This document shows, in pieces, positions 7,509 to 16,644 of a stretch of 64,000 bases of DNA. Origin of the DNA: Weissella oryzae SG25 (GTDB taxonomy: Bacteria > Bacillota > Bacilli > Lactobacillales > Lactobacillaceae); the NCBI RefSeq assembly GCF_000691805.2, contig NZ_DF820489.1:84612-148611 (forward strand). Reading direction: 5' to 3'. The notes under the pieces were generated by a model. It was not told the origin of the DNA. It did not search any database and saw only the letters and a list, made by a program, of their open reading frames with translations. A program made the position numbers and the translations under genes. Position 1 is the stretch's first letter. Each line of letters opens with the position of its first letter.

Positions 7509-9269
7509 TTAGTTTCCCACTGTTAATTGCTCTGCCACATATTGTGCGTACAATGGATGGCTAGCAACGAGGTCACTATGCTTTCCTGAACCGGTCACTT
7601 GGCCATTTTCAATAAAGTAGATATTGTCTGCATCCACGATTGTTGATAGACGGTGTGCAATTACTAAGGTTGTCCGGCCTTGCATCAAAGTATCTAAGGC
7701 CTTTTGGACCATTGCTTCACTCTCTGAATCCAAGCTAGCCGTTGCTTCATCAAGCATCAAAATCTTTGGATCACGTAAGAAGGCCCGCGCAATTGCGATT
7801 CGCTGACGTTGACCACCAGAAATTTTTACTCCACGCTCACCAACTTGCGTATTTAGCTTAGCTGGCATCTGCTCGACGAAGTTACGGGCAAAGGCCAATT
7901 CCAAAACGTGCCAAAGTTGGTCGTCACTAAATTCACCATCTAATCCATAGGTTAGATTATCACGAATCGTTCCGGCCATAATGGCTGAATCTTGTGAAAC
8001 GAAACCAATTTGCGAACGCCAGTCATGTAATGAGACTGCCTCGATTGGTAAGTCACCAATCGTTATCTGGCCAGCGGTTGGCTCATAGAAACGTTCTAGT
8101 AGACTAAAGATGGTTGACTTACCACCACCTGAAGGACCAGCAAAGGCAACGATGGTGTTAGGCTCGGCCTTAAAACTGACATCATGCAAAATTTGGTCAC
8201 CAGTATCATAACTAAAATCAACATGTTCAGCGGTAAGGCTTTGACCTTCAACGTCAAACTTTCGACCGTCGTTCAAGTGCTCTTGGTCCTCAACTAATAA
8301 TTCATTAAGGCGCTCGGTTGAACCAGCAGCCTTAGACAAATCAGTAAAGAACATACCCAAAACTGGTACTGAACCAATCAAATTCATCAAGTACATCAAG
8401 AAACTCATCAAAGTTCCGATTGCCATCGCACCAACTGCGACACGATGAATTCCATAAGCCAACAAGCCAAAGATGGTTGTCATCATCAATAACATCATAA
8501 TTGGCTGCATTGAACCATCAAAAATGGCCTCTTTTAGACCAATCCGGTAAAGCTTTTGAATATTTGTGCTTGCCGTCATACTAGCTTGCTTCTCACCATT
8601 AGATGACTTGACCAAACGGATTTCAGATAGAACTTCGTTCGCATTTCCTGAAAAATCAGCCAAAGCGTCTTGGCGCATCCGACCAATTCGACTTCCAAAA
8701 ATTGCCAAAGGCGTAATTAGTACGGCGGCCACTGGGACAACTACGACCATTGCGACAGTCATATGCCAGTCCATCCGCCACATCATTACAATTGAACCTA
8801 GCAAAAGCAGTAAGCTCGAAAGGGTCTGTGGCACCGTCTTAGCTAAGAAGTCCTTTACCTGAGAAGTGTCATTAACTAGCCGACTATTAATCTCACCAAT
8901 TTTAATTTGGTCAAAATATTTAACATAGAGATGAACTAATTTATCCCAGATATTTTGCCGTAAGTTTTTAACAACACTTTCACCAAAGAAGCCTAAAATT
9001 GCAGCACCAACTGCACCAAGCAACATGGCAATAATGTAAACTCCAACTACTTTACCTAAAATACCGTAGTTAATGCCCTTACTAAATCCATCAATCAAAG
9101 GGCGAATCATCTTAGGCACAATTAATTGTAAGATTGTACCAATAATTCCCGCCGTAAGTCCGATAACAAATAAACTATACTTTGGCTTAGTTAATCCAAT
9201 TAATTTAAAAAATCCGCTAAATGATAGCTTCCCTGTTGGTCGCTTCATATTTTGCCGTTGCTCCATCAT
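7509..9269 (-). CDS. lmrA: multidrug ABC exporter, LmrA/HorA type
   Basis: A half-transporter of 586 residues that works as a homodimer in the membrane and expels hydrophobic drugs or hop acids. Six TM helices occupy residues 20-320. The nucleotide-binding domain has Walker A GPSGGGKST, Q-loop VSQDSAIMAGTIRDNL, signature ISGGQRQR, Walker B ILMLDEAT and H-loop VIAHRLS. Long stretches match what I recall of Lactococcus LmrA, down to the tail HPLYAQYVAEQLTVG. The start ATG at 9269 has GAGG 6 nt upstream; a TTG at 9281 is less likely. Co-transcribed with the marR gene before it. Confidence 0.93.
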   Translation of the reverse strand: MMEQRQNMKRPTGKLSFSGFFKLIGLTKPKYSLFVIGLTAGIIGTILQLIVPKMIRPLIDGFSKGINYGILGKVVGVYIIAMLLGAVGAAILGFFGESVVKNLRQNIWDKLVHLYVKYFDQIKIGEINSRLVNDTSQVKDFLAKTVPQTLSSLLLLLGSIVMMWRMDWHMTVAMVVVVPVAAVLITPLAIFGSRIGRMRQDALADFSGNANEVLSEIRLVKSSNGEKQASMTASTNIQKLYRIGLKEAIFDGSMQPIMMLLMMTTIFGLLAYGIHRVAVGAMAIGTLMSFLMYLMNLIGSVPVLGMFFTDLSKAAGSTERLNELLVEDQEHLNDGRKFDVEGQSLTAEHVDFSYDTGDQILHDVSFKAEPNTIVAFAGPSGGGKSTIFSLLERFYEPTAGQITIGDLPIEAVSLHDWRSQIGFVSQDSAIMAGTIRDNLTYGLDGEFSDDQLWHVLELAFARNFVEQMPAKLNTQVGERGVKISGGQRQRIAIARAFLRDPKILMLDEATASLDSESEAMVQKALDTLMQGRTTLVIAHRLSTIVDADNIYFIENGQVTGSGKHSDLVASHPLYAQYVAEQLTVGN

Positions 9270-9290
9270 GCTATTCCTCAATCCTAAAAT

Positions 9291-9941
9291 CTAATCTTCC
9301 GTTTTTGTATCGTCACGCTTGCCTGAACGCTTACCAAAGCCCCAACCAAAATCCTTACGATTTTGCCAAGCTTCACGGCGCATCTCGCGGCCCATTTCTT
9401 GCATCTCATGCCGCATAATTTGGTGTTCATGATGCTTTTGTGGATTAAACTTCCACATCCCATCAAGGTCACCATCAAATATGTTAAAGACATCTTCATC
9501 ATCACTATTAGCGACTAATTTTTGCATCAAGACTAGCAATTCAGCTTGTTCTGCCTGATCTAAGGTTGCAAACAGTTCTTCTGATTTCTCATCATGTTGT
9601 TCACTGCGTTGGCTCTTAAGTTCTTTACCAGCTTCTGTTAAGAAGACTCGACTTACTCGCTTATCAGCTTCATCAGTCTTGCGTTCAACTAAACCACGTG
9701 ATTCCAAATTTTTAACTTGATTGGTTACACTAGAAGGCTTAATATCCAACAATTCAGAAATTTCTGTGTTGGTTAACCCATCCTGCTTCCATAGCTGGAC
9801 TAATAAACCTTGTGCTCCGTTACGTCCTTGGCGTTGTTGCAAACGTGCGCTAACTAATTCATTACGCAAAGCTGCTAAAACCTTTGGATTCCGTAGAAAT
9901 TTTGAGAATAGTTGAACTAAGTTATTTGTTTGTTCTGACAT
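9291..9941 (-). CDS. MarR-family regulator with long C-terminal tail
   Basis: 216 residues. A MarR winged helix covers about residues 10-145 (LLVQLWKQDGLTNTEISELL, SSVTNQVKNLESRGLVER, DKRVSRVFLTEAGKEL). The last 65 residues are rich in His, Met, Lys and Arg (KHHEHQIMRHEMQEMGREMR), unusual for MarR. It precedes lmrA by 21 bp and most likely represses this pair, relieved by drugs. AGAGG lies upstream of the ATG. Confidence 0.9.
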   Translation of the reverse strand: MSEQTNNLVQLFSKFLRNPKVLAALRNELVSARLQQRQGRNGAQGLLVQLWKQDGLTNTEISELLDIKPSSVTNQVKNLESRGLVERKTDEADKRVSRVFLTEAGKELKSQRSEQHDEKSEELFATLDQAEQAELLVLMQKLVANSDDEDVFNIFDGDLDGMWKFNPQKHHEHQIMRHEMQEMGREMRREAWQNRKDFGWGFGKRSGKRDDTKTED

Positions 9942-9997
9942 TTTAAATTACCTCTTTTAAAGTATTTAGTTTTCTTTATTATTAACTAACGAAATAT

Positions 9998-10025
9998 ATT
10001 CTAAACCTTTATTTAGCTTTGTCAA
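9998..10025 (-). promoter_or_regulatory. marR-lmrA promoter
   Basis: TTGACA, 16 bp, TAGAAT on the minus strand, about 55 bp upstream of marR. Repeated TTTAGTT/AACTAAA elements follow it and may be the operator. Confidence 0.65.
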
Positions 10026-10037
10026 CAACAAACTAAA

Positions 10038-10068
10038 TAAAAAATCAGAGTTATCCCCTGATTTTTTA
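10038..10068. terminator. terminator between the SDR gene and marR
   Basis: AAAAATCAG and CTGATTTTT arms around a 9-base loop. As it lies upstream of the SDR stop on the map, it ends the minus-strand SDR transcript. Confidence 0.7.
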
Positions 10069-10093
10069 TCCTAGCTTTTAAATTCAATCAAAC

Positions 10094-10912
10094 CTACATT
10101 ATACGTTGGATTAACCAATCAAAAATTCGATCACCCAAAAACTTCTGAATCAACACTGCTGGCCAGGCACCATAACCAATTAAATAACGTGTTCTTGGTC
10201 GCTTAGCGCTAACTGCTTTGAGGATGATCCTAGCAATTACCGTCGGTGCCGTCAAAGCTTTATTTTGATACAAGCTCCGCAAATTAGTTGCTTTTTGTTG
10301 CGCCGCTTGGGCGTAAGGGCCTTTTGCAGACGCTTTTTCAAAATTATCAGCTGCTATAATTCCCCACTGCGTTTTAATTGCACCAGGTTCAATCAATACG
10401 ACCTTAATCCCGAAGGGCGCCAGTTCTAAACGTAGGGCATTTGAAAAACCTTCTAAAGCAAACTTACTGGCATGATACCAAGCACCAAAAGGAGTCCAAA
10501 CCCGGCCAGCCATTGATGAAAGATTGATAATTTTACCAGTGTGTTGTGCTCGCATAGTCGGCAAAACCAACTTAGTTAAATCTGCTAAGCCGAAAAGATT
10601 AACATCGAGCTGGCGGCGCGCTTCTTCGATTGGCACATCTTCAACTGCACCATAGGAACCATAACCAGCATTATTAATTAAAACATCAATCCGACCCTCA
10701 TCTGCTAAAACCTTAGTTACAACCGTAACCATTGCAGCATGGTCAGTTACATCCATAGCTAAAACCTTAACTCCAGCAAGGGCTAAATCATCCATTAGAT
10801 TTACCCGCCGTGCTAAACCATACACGGTATAGCCAGCTGAATTTAAAGCCAATGCAGTTGCTTTACCAATACCTGACGAAGCACCCGTTACTAATGCTAC
10901 TTGTTTGTTCAT
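10094..10912 (-). CDS. short-chain dehydrogenase/reductase
   Basis: 272 residues of the classical SDR family: cofactor motif TGASSGIGK at residue 10, NNAG at 87-90, catalytic Ser in NLSSMAGR and YxxxK in YHASK, then PGAIKT. An Arg follows the cofactor loop (LARR), which favours NADPH. The substrate is unknown. It is monocistronic and lies at the left edge of the restriction island. Confidence 0.9.
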   Translation of the reverse strand: MNKQVALVTGASSGIGKATALALNSAGYTVYGLARRVNLMDDLALAGVKVLAMDVTDHAAMVTVVTKVLADEGRIDVLINNAGYGSYGAVEDVPIEEARRQLDVNLFGLADLTKLVLPTMRAQHTGKIINLSSMAGRVWTPFGAWYHASKFALEGFSNALRLELAPFGIKVVLIEPGAIKTQWGIIAADNFEKASAKGPYAQAAQQKATNLRSLYQNKALTAPTVIARIILKAVSAKRPRTRYLIGYGAWPAVLIQKFLGDRIFDWLIQRIM

Positions 10913-10967
10913 GTTTAAGCCTTCATTCTAATTGTTTTTTACTATTATACGAGTTGGTGGGTTGTAT

Positions 10968-11009
10968 TTATACCCAAACAAAAAGTCCCTAACCTAAGTT
11001 AGGGACTAA
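10968..11009. repeat. terminator-bearing direct repeat, copy 1
   Basis: A 42-bp sequence identical to copy 2 (14827-14868) and sharing 36 bp with copy 3 (16253-16288). Its core is the hairpin AGTCCCTAAC-CTAA-GTTAGGGACT with a T-run on the minus strand, so it also works as a terminator for the restriction island. Confidence 0.9.
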
Positions 11010-11058
11010 GATAGTGAGTGCTCAACATTCTAACTAAACCGTTTGAATTTCATAAACA

Positions 11059-11682
11059 TTAAGCTAACGGATATTGTTCTTTACTTAAATCAATCTTAAA
11101 TTCTTCTATATAACGATAATCAATATTATATTCATCAAACTTATCATGCATGCCTTTAGGTGATAATCCTTTTGATGTATTTGCTGCCGCAACTGGATTA
11201 ATGTCACATAAGACTTGATAAACAGCCAATTTTTTTAATAAATGCTTATATTTAGTTCTATCTCCATTTTTGAGCACATAATGCCACTCTGAAATCATAG
11301 TCATGTAGAGAATGCAAAATGTTTTTAATGCATGCCAGGGGTTACTCTTATATTTCCTAGCAATTATAATAATATCATCAAAATCCTCCTGTACTGGTAC
11401 CGGATTACCACTGGTGCTCCTTGCTCGTTCAAGAACTTTGTCAAAAATCTCATCAAAATCTCTTTTGACAATTTTTTTGGAATCAGTATTTTGAGAAAAT
11501 GATGCCAAATCTGACAAATAATCTTTATCCAGTGGTGCTCCATCTTGAAAATAATTTTTCATACCATTTGATTTATATGTAACTCGCCATGAATCAAATT
11601 TTCCTTTTTCATAAAAAATTTCAGAATCATCTGGTAATTTTAACGTCCTATCCTTAGGAATCCATTTAATTTTGCGATTCAT
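11059..11682 (-). CDS. hypothetical protein linked to the restriction island (207 aa)
   Basis: A 207-residue soluble protein not recognised. The N-terminus is beta-rich and basic (KIKWIPKDRTLKLP); the rest is helical with no nuclease, HTH or membrane motif that I can see. It is read in the same direction as the DpnII genes, 282 bp after them, and lies inside the same repeat-bounded block. A role in the block is only inferred from position. The gap 11683-11964 holds one hairpin (AGCTAGCAACCTTT with AAAGGTGCTTAGCT) without a T-run and no gene. Confidence 0.7.
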   Translation of the reverse strand: MNRKIKWIPKDRTLKLPDDSEIFYEKGKFDSWRVTYKSNGMKNYFQDGAPLDKDYLSDLASFSQNTDSKKIVKRDFDEIFDKVLERARSTSGNPVPVQEDFDDIIIIARKYKSNPWHALKTFCILYMTMISEWHYVLKNGDRTKYKHLLKKLAVYQVLCDINPVAAANTSKGLSPKGMHDKFDEYNIDYRYIEEFKIDLSKEQYPLA

Positions 11683-11964
11683 TCTTAAAACCTTTCTAAA
11701 TTCTTACCTCTGTATTTTAATTAACGACCTATACAATTCAAAATAATCATATGGGGTTAACTATAATTGATAGCTAAGCACCTTTAAAAAAGGTTGCTAG
11801 CTTTCGAAATAAACAATCAAATAAAGCAGTACCTCAATAATGTATTCCCTCGATGATTACTAATAATCGATGTTATTAATTTTTTCATTTAAAAAAATTA
11901 TCACTATAAATTCAAGCTACAAAGTATATCCTTCATACCTTTCAATAAAATCTCATCGTTTTAA

Positions 11965-12876
11965 TTACAGATCCACAATTTCTTTCAAATAACCTAAATT
12001 AACCATCGTTAAATTAATTATATACGGAATTACTTCAAACGCCTCGGTCAAAGGCAAACGCGCCGTATTCCATCCAGGGCCATCAGAGATCCAGACAAAA
12101 TTTACATTTTCCCCCGATATATATGTATTTAAATCCCGAAATTCACCAGAAACAGCTTTTAGTTTTGAACCACCGCCACCATAAAAATTAGTTTCAATTA
12201 TCGTTACTTTGTTCGTTTTTGGATTGAACACTACTCCATCGAACCGTCGTGAAGATTTATCTGTTGGAACGTCAATTCCCCATTTCAGCTTAATATCTTT
12301 CACATAAGTTTGTGTTGAAAACTCTAAATCTGTACCCTCCGTTAACTTAATTAAATCAATCTCCAAAATACTTTCATTTTGCTGCCCGGAACGATTCTTA
12401 CGACCATTAGAATCCAGACCTACTTCAACACCATAACTAAAATCAACAAGCGACTGATGAATATCATTTTGTAAAAAGTTCATCAATCCAGTTTCTTCAA
12501 TAAAATCAATATACTGTTCAAGTTTTTCAATTTCGATTTCTTCAAAATTCAAATTATAAAATTTAAAATTTTTATCTTCATCAATACTCAGAACATCTAA
12601 AACTTTATCGCGCGCTGCAATTAATGTTGGAATAGCCTTTAACAAATCTGGTTGAGCAGTAAATAACTTAACCATTTCAGACTTAATATGAGGCTTACCA
12701 ATCAAATAATTAAGCGTATTGAGCTCTAACTCATATTTTGCAACATTTTCCTGTGCCTTATGCCAATTAACATAATAACTAGCAGTCCGATTAGTAGCCA
12801 ATCTTGTATTCATAAATTCATTTAATTTATCATCCAAAGGTAATGACATATACTCACTAAAATTCATAATACCCAT
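11965..12876 (-). CDS. dpnB: type II restriction endonuclease, DpnII/MboI family
   Basis: 303 residues, close to DpnII in size. Near residue 230 it has ETNFYGGGGSKLKAV, the conserved family segment carrying the catalytic acid and lysine, with the preceding acids in RRFDGVVF. It cuts unmethylated GATC. It is the third gene after the two methyltransferases, the standard DpnII order (M1, M2, R). The start could be the ATG at 12876 or the one three codons on; neither has a strong SD. Confidence 0.92.
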   Translation of the reverse strand: MGIMNFSEYMSLPLDDKLNEFMNTRLATNRTASYYVNWHKAQENVAKYELELNTLNYLIGKPHIKSEMVKLFTAQPDLLKAIPTLIAARDKVLDVLSIDEDKNFKFYNLNFEEIEIEKLEQYIDFIEETGLMNFLQNDIHQSLVDFSYGVEVGLDSNGRKNRSGQQNESILEIDLIKLTEGTDLEFSTQTYVKDIKLKWGIDVPTDKSSRRFDGVVFNPKTNKVTIIETNFYGGGGSKLKAVSGEFRDLNTYISGENVNFVWISDGPGWNTARLPLTEAFEVIPYIINLTMVNLGYLKEIVDL

Positions 12877-12885
12877 CTCTCATTC

Positions 12886-13662
12886 TCAAAACAATTTAAT
12901 ATCACTTTCCACATCTAATATCCGAGCCCTTGCGATTTCCAAGTATTCATCCGATAAATCCATACCAATGACAAAGCGATCAAGTTTTATTCCTGCGACT
13001 GCTGTCGTACCACTACCGACAAAAGGATCCAATATAACATCCCCAACTTGGGTACTAGCTTCGATTAATCGTTCCATAATCCAAAGCGGTTTTTGTGTTG
13101 GATGCTTACCAAATTTTTTCTCAGATTTCTTAACAGTTGATGAGGTCCAAACATCTTTCATTTGTTTACCGTTATTATATTCTTTCATTAACTCATAATT
13201 GTAAAAATGTTTACCTTTTTTGGCATTTTTCCTAGCCCAAATAATATTTTCAGTAGAATGTGTAAACATTCTTCCGCTTAAATTTGGGGCGGGATTTGAC
13301 TTCTGCCAGGTTACATTATTAAGAATCTTCCAATCATTTTTTTGAAGTAAATAACCCACTAAAAATATATTGTGCATCGTCCCGAATATCCATATTGTTC
13401 CATTTGGTTTGAGGATACGTCTGGCATGCTTAATAAAGGTCGTGTAAAACTCTTCTGGTGTACCATCATTTATCTTATCCCACTCGCCTTTATCCACCTT
13501 CACTTGTTTGCCAGCATGAACACTTATACCTCCATTAGATAGAAAAAAAGGCGGATCGGTCATTATGACATCAACGGATTCATCCGGTAACGTTGCCATT
13601 AACTTTAAAGAATTTCCTTTCAAAAGACGAACTCGCTTATCTTCAAAAAATTTAGACATCAT
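12886..13662 (-). CDS. dpnA: adenine-specific DNA methyltransferase, DpnA type (M2)
   Basis: 258 residues of the beta class: catalytic TDPPFFLSNGG near residue 36 and SAM-binding DPFVGSGTTAV near 216. Segments such as NNVTWQKSNPAPNLSGR and GKHPTQKP match DpnA, which methylates GATC including single strands and protects incoming DNA. Here it is presumably the second methyltransferase of the system. It ends 9 bp before the endonuclease gene. Confidence 0.93.
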   Translation of the reverse strand: MMSKFFEDKRVRLLKGNSLKLMATLPDESVDVIMTDPPFFLSNGGISVHAGKQVKVDKGEWDKINDGTPEEFYTTFIKHARRILKPNGTIWIFGTMHNIFLVGYLLQKNDWKILNNVTWQKSNPAPNLSGRMFTHSTENIIWARKNAKKGKHFYNYELMKEYNNGKQMKDVWTSSTVKKSEKKFGKHPTQKPLWIMERLIEASTQVGDVILDPFVGSGTTAVAGIKLDRFVIGMDLSDEYLEIARARILDVESDIKLF

Positions 13663-13685
13663 AGTCCTCCGCGTTCATTCTATTA

Positions 13686-14711
13686 TTAGTCTCTCTTACG
13701 TAGTCCAGCAGTTATTATAACTTCACCCACCTTACCTCGTGCTGAGCTTTTTGAGTTTATAGCTCTCGTTGCCTGAACATGATGTATCTCAAATAATGAG
13801 TCTGAGTATAATTCTTCAATTAACGGTACATCTGCATTTGATAACATAACTCTCACGCCTCGTTTTGCTAATTTAAGTGCCGTATCTCTTAATTGTTCCT
13901 GTTGCACAAGGCCAAAACCATTAGCTGTATAACTTGTAAATACTGATGTTGAACTTGCGGGGATATATGGCGGATCAAAATAAACGAAGTCCCCCGTTTC
14001 AGCAGTAGTCACTACTTCTTGGTAATCTCCTGTCTTTATTTTCACATTTTTTTCAGACAAGTACTTATTAATCGGAATAATCATCGGTGAAACAATTGTT
14101 GGGTTAGCATACTTTCCATAAGGAACATTATTTTGTCCTTTAGAGTTAACACGCCAAAGTCCATTAAAACCAGTCTTATTCATATACATAAAACGAGCAG
14201 CTCGTTCAACCTCACTCATCGACACTATTCTTCCGTCACGATCCATTAATCGCAAATCTAAATAATATTCCTTACTATTATTTATTTGATGAGTTCTAAG
14301 TAACTCAACTAATTCTTCGGGTTGTGATTTAACCACGCGCCAAAGGTTTGTGAGTTCTGGATTAAAATCATTGATTACAGCCTTGTCGGGCTGAAGATTT
14401 AAAAATAAGGCTCCACCGCCTATAAATGGTTCATAATACGTTCCAAAATCATCAGGCACATATTTCTTCAATTCATTAAGTAATTGTCGTTTCCCACCTA
14501 CCCATTTAATAAAAGGAGTTAACACTTCTTTTTCAGCAAGTTTTTTTATGTCTGTAGCTAAAGCTTTTGATACAGCATCTATATATTGGCTTTTCCAATC
14601 CAGTATAGAGCTATCCTTCATTGACATTAGAGTAGTATATGCAATATTAGAATCAGCCGATAATTGTTTTAAAGTTAAATTATGTTCTTTTGCAATTTCA
14701 TCTATTAACAT
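13686..14711 (-). CDS. dpnM: Dam-type adenine methyltransferase with N-terminal HTH (M1)
   Basis: 341 residues against about 284 in DpnM. The methylase starts near residue 64: FIKWVGGKRQLL, YYEPFIGGGALF (SAM) and YFDPPYIPAS (catalytic). It methylates adenine in GATC. Residues 1-60 form an extra XRE-like helix-turn-helix (LTLKQLSADSNIAYTTLMSM). A perfect inverted repeat spans the -10 box upstream, so the HTH probably represses the operon, as in other HTH-methyltransferase fusions. It is the first gene of the operon. Confidence 0.92.
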   Translation of the reverse strand: MLIDEIAKEHNLTLKQLSADSNIAYTTLMSMKDSSILDWKSQYIDAVSKALATDIKKLAEKEVLTPFIKWVGGKRQLLNELKKYVPDDFGTYYEPFIGGGALFLNLQPDKAVINDFNPELTNLWRVVKSQPEELVELLRTHQINNSKEYYLDLRLMDRDGRIVSMSEVERAARFMYMNKTGFNGLWRVNSKGQNNVPYGKYANPTIVSPMIIPINKYLSEKNVKIKTGDYQEVVTTAETGDFVYFDPPYIPASSTSVFTSYTANGFGLVQQEQLRDTALKLAKRGVRVMLSNADVPLIEELYSDSLFEIHHVQATRAINSKSSARGKVGEVIITAGLRKRD

Positions 14712-14726
14712 AAAAAAGCTCTTTTC

Positions 14727-14758
14727 GTATTTAGTTACTGAATTATAACACTAAATAC
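14727..14758 (-). promoter_or_regulatory. operator over the restriction-modification promoter
   Basis: GTATTTAGT and ACTAAATAC form a perfect 9-bp inverted repeat with a 14-bp spacer; the -10 TATAAT lies in the spacer. The likely ligand is the HTH of the methyltransferase encoded 16 bp downstream. Confidence 0.6.
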
Positions 14759-14826
14759 AACCCAATAACGCCTACTATATAATGAAGAATTTATAACTCC
14801 TTTTTAACCAACACTTTTAAAAAGAG

Positions 14827-14868
14827 TTATACCCAAACAAAAAGTCCCTAACCTAAGTTAGGGACTAA
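14827..14868. repeat. terminator-bearing direct repeat, copy 2
   Basis: Identical over 42 bp to copy 1 and over the 36-bp core to copy 3. It separates the EcsC gene from the restriction-modification operon and acts as terminator for the former. Confidence 0.9.
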
Positions 14869-14934
14869 AAAGACCGTCGAAGCTAAACAACCTTAACTCA
14901 CCAGCAAAACTAATATTTCATACACACAACGCTT

Positions 14935-16032
14935 TTATTCACCAACATGTTCAACAGCAAGCCCATACTCAGTGACACCGCTAATCAAATCATTGATTCT
15001 TTGTTCTTTTTCCAAGATAAAGCGTTTGTTATAAAACACATCCGCGTATTCGATTACCTTTTTCATTTCTCCGGTATCGATAAGAGCACTAACGCCAGCA
15101 CTAACGACCGGCACGCCTCGCTGTATAAATTTCAAAGTTAATTTTCGCCCGATTTGATTAAAGGCTTCTTTGAAAACACCAAGTTCGACACTTTTTTGCC
15201 CCGCCTTAGTGAGCGCTTTTTGAGCTGCTTTGTTTGCTACAGCCCGAATATTCGCTAACGCAAGTGGCAGTCCACCTTTTTCAATCATTGCTGCCCAACC
15301 TTTAGCTGCCGCTTGTTTTGCTCCAGTTAACTGTGCTTGGCTTAAAATCTTGATGATATCAGAACTCAATTCACTATTACCACCTCGTGCACTTGGGTTC
15401 ATTGCTTGAGTAAATATCTCACCGGCAATTACCATCTCAGCATTATCTTGCTTAACATCGTAGCCATAGAACATCGCCACATTTTGCACAGCTCTAAAAT
15501 ACAAAAAATTACTTAATGCTAAATTAGCTGGAATCCCTGCGAAACCAAAAAATCCTGTTCCAAAACCTTCCAAAGTCGCACTTAACACGTTTCTGATTTT
15601 TGACGTTCTAACGGCTGATGAAATCTCATAGCTCCGCATCAAAGGTAATTCTTCAAGCGAATTTAGTGGATTTTGACTATTCTGCTTGTTGATACTATCT
15701 AAAATAAATTTCTCGTTGATTGTAACTTTAGCTGCTTTATCTTGCAGTGTTGAGTAGCCTTCTGAAATATATTTAACCGTTTGATTGAATATCTCCTGCT
15801 CAGATATTTGTTTGACACCACTTTGCACAGCTTTACTGGCTTTTGAGACTGAACCTTTAACAACCGATGGTAAAACACCAGCAACTGTAGTACCAGTTTT
15901 GTTAATAAATTGCCTGGTTTTACTAGGTTCAAGCATTTTTTCATATTGTTTAGTTAATGAATCCAATAATTTTTGCTCTTTAGTATCGATAATTGGATTT
16001 GGAATATTATATTTAATATCCGTCACTAGCAT
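14935..16032 (-). CDS. EcsC family protein
   Basis: A 365-residue protein of the EcsC family (named from a Bacillus gene, function unknown). The family core lies at about residues 150-225: TLEGFGTGFFGFAGIPANLA followed by FRAVQNVAMFYGYD. A long helical, Ala/Lys-rich N-terminus precedes it and there is no signal peptide. GGGGAG precedes the ATG. The gene lies alone between two copies of the same terminator repeat. A defence or stress role is only suggested by location. Confidence 0.85.
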   Translation of the reverse strand: MLVTDIKYNIPNPIIDTKEQKLLDSLTKQYEKMLEPSKTRQFINKTGTTVAGVLPSVVKGSVSKASKAVQSGVKQISEQEIFNQTVKYISEGYSTLQDKAAKVTINEKFILDSINKQNSQNPLNSLEELPLMRSYEISSAVRTSKIRNVLSATLEGFGTGFFGFAGIPANLALSNFLYFRAVQNVAMFYGYDVKQDNAEMVIAGEIFTQAMNPSARGGNSELSSDIIKILSQAQLTGAKQAAAKGWAAMIEKGGLPLALANIRAVANKAAQKALTKAGQKSVELGVFKEAFNQIGRKLTLKFIQRGVPVVSAGVSALIDTGEMKKVIEYADVFYNKRFILEKEQRINDLISGVTEYGLAVEHVGE

Positions 16033-16252
16033 AAGTCCTACTCCCCTAAATATAATCTATCAATATTTGTAATTTAACTCTAAAATCTCCAACTTTATCA
16101 TCCGGATCAATATTTATATTTTTGATTTCCGTAAAAGCCATTCATAATCGTGCGCTAGTTACCTTTGAATACTTTTAATTTCTTTTAATATGATATTGCC
16201 AGGTATTATACACATTATTTTAATTTTAACAAATACAAATAAGCAGGCAAAG

Positions 16253-16288
16253 CCAAACAAAAAGTCCCTAACCTAAGTTAGGGACTAA
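16253..16288 (-). repeat. terminator-bearing repeat, copy 3 (tRNA array terminator)
   Basis: The 36-bp core shared with copies 1 and 2. It lies 4 bp past the last tRNA and is the natural terminator of the array, probably the ancestral copy. Confidence 0.9.
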
Positions 16289-16292
16289 ATAA

Positions 16293-16376
16293 TGCCGTCG
16301 GTGGGGGTCGAACCCACACTCCCTTGCGGGAACTGGATTTTGAGTCCAGCGCGTCTGCCTATTCCGCCACAACGGC
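16293..16376 (-). tRNA. tRNA-Leu (CAA)
   Basis: A class II tRNA of 84 nt with acceptor GCCGTTG/CGACGGC, discriminator A, anticodon CAA and a long variable arm. Identical to the next tRNA. CCA is not encoded. Confidence 0.95.
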
Positions 16377-16435
16377 AAATGATTAATTTAGGTAAAGGCC
16401 ATGCCTTGACGTTACTCAGTCTAGCGACTAAGCAA

Positions 16436-16519
16436 TGCCGTCGGTGGGGGTCGAACCCACACTCCCTTGCGGGAACTGGATTTTGAGTCCAGCGCGTCTG
16501 CCTATTCCGCCACAACGGC
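16436..16519 (-). tRNA. tRNA-Leu (CAA), second identical copy
   Basis: Base-for-base the same 84 nt as the copy at 16293, separated from it by 59 bp. A tandem duplication. Confidence 0.95.
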
Positions 16520-16558
16520 ATTACCTAATTAATCGTGAAGTCAAATACTGACCTCGAG

Positions 16559-16631
16559 GGCGGTAGATGGGAATCGAACCCACGCGTGTCGGTACCACAA
16601 ACCGATGTGTTAACCACTTCACCACTACCGC
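16559..16631 (-). tRNA. tRNA-His (GTG)
   Basis: Acceptor GCGGTAG/CTACCGC, anticodon GTG, a C at position 73 and a G available at position -1, as in all tRNA-His. Confidence 0.95.
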
Positions 16632-16644
16632 CATTATCAAAAAG

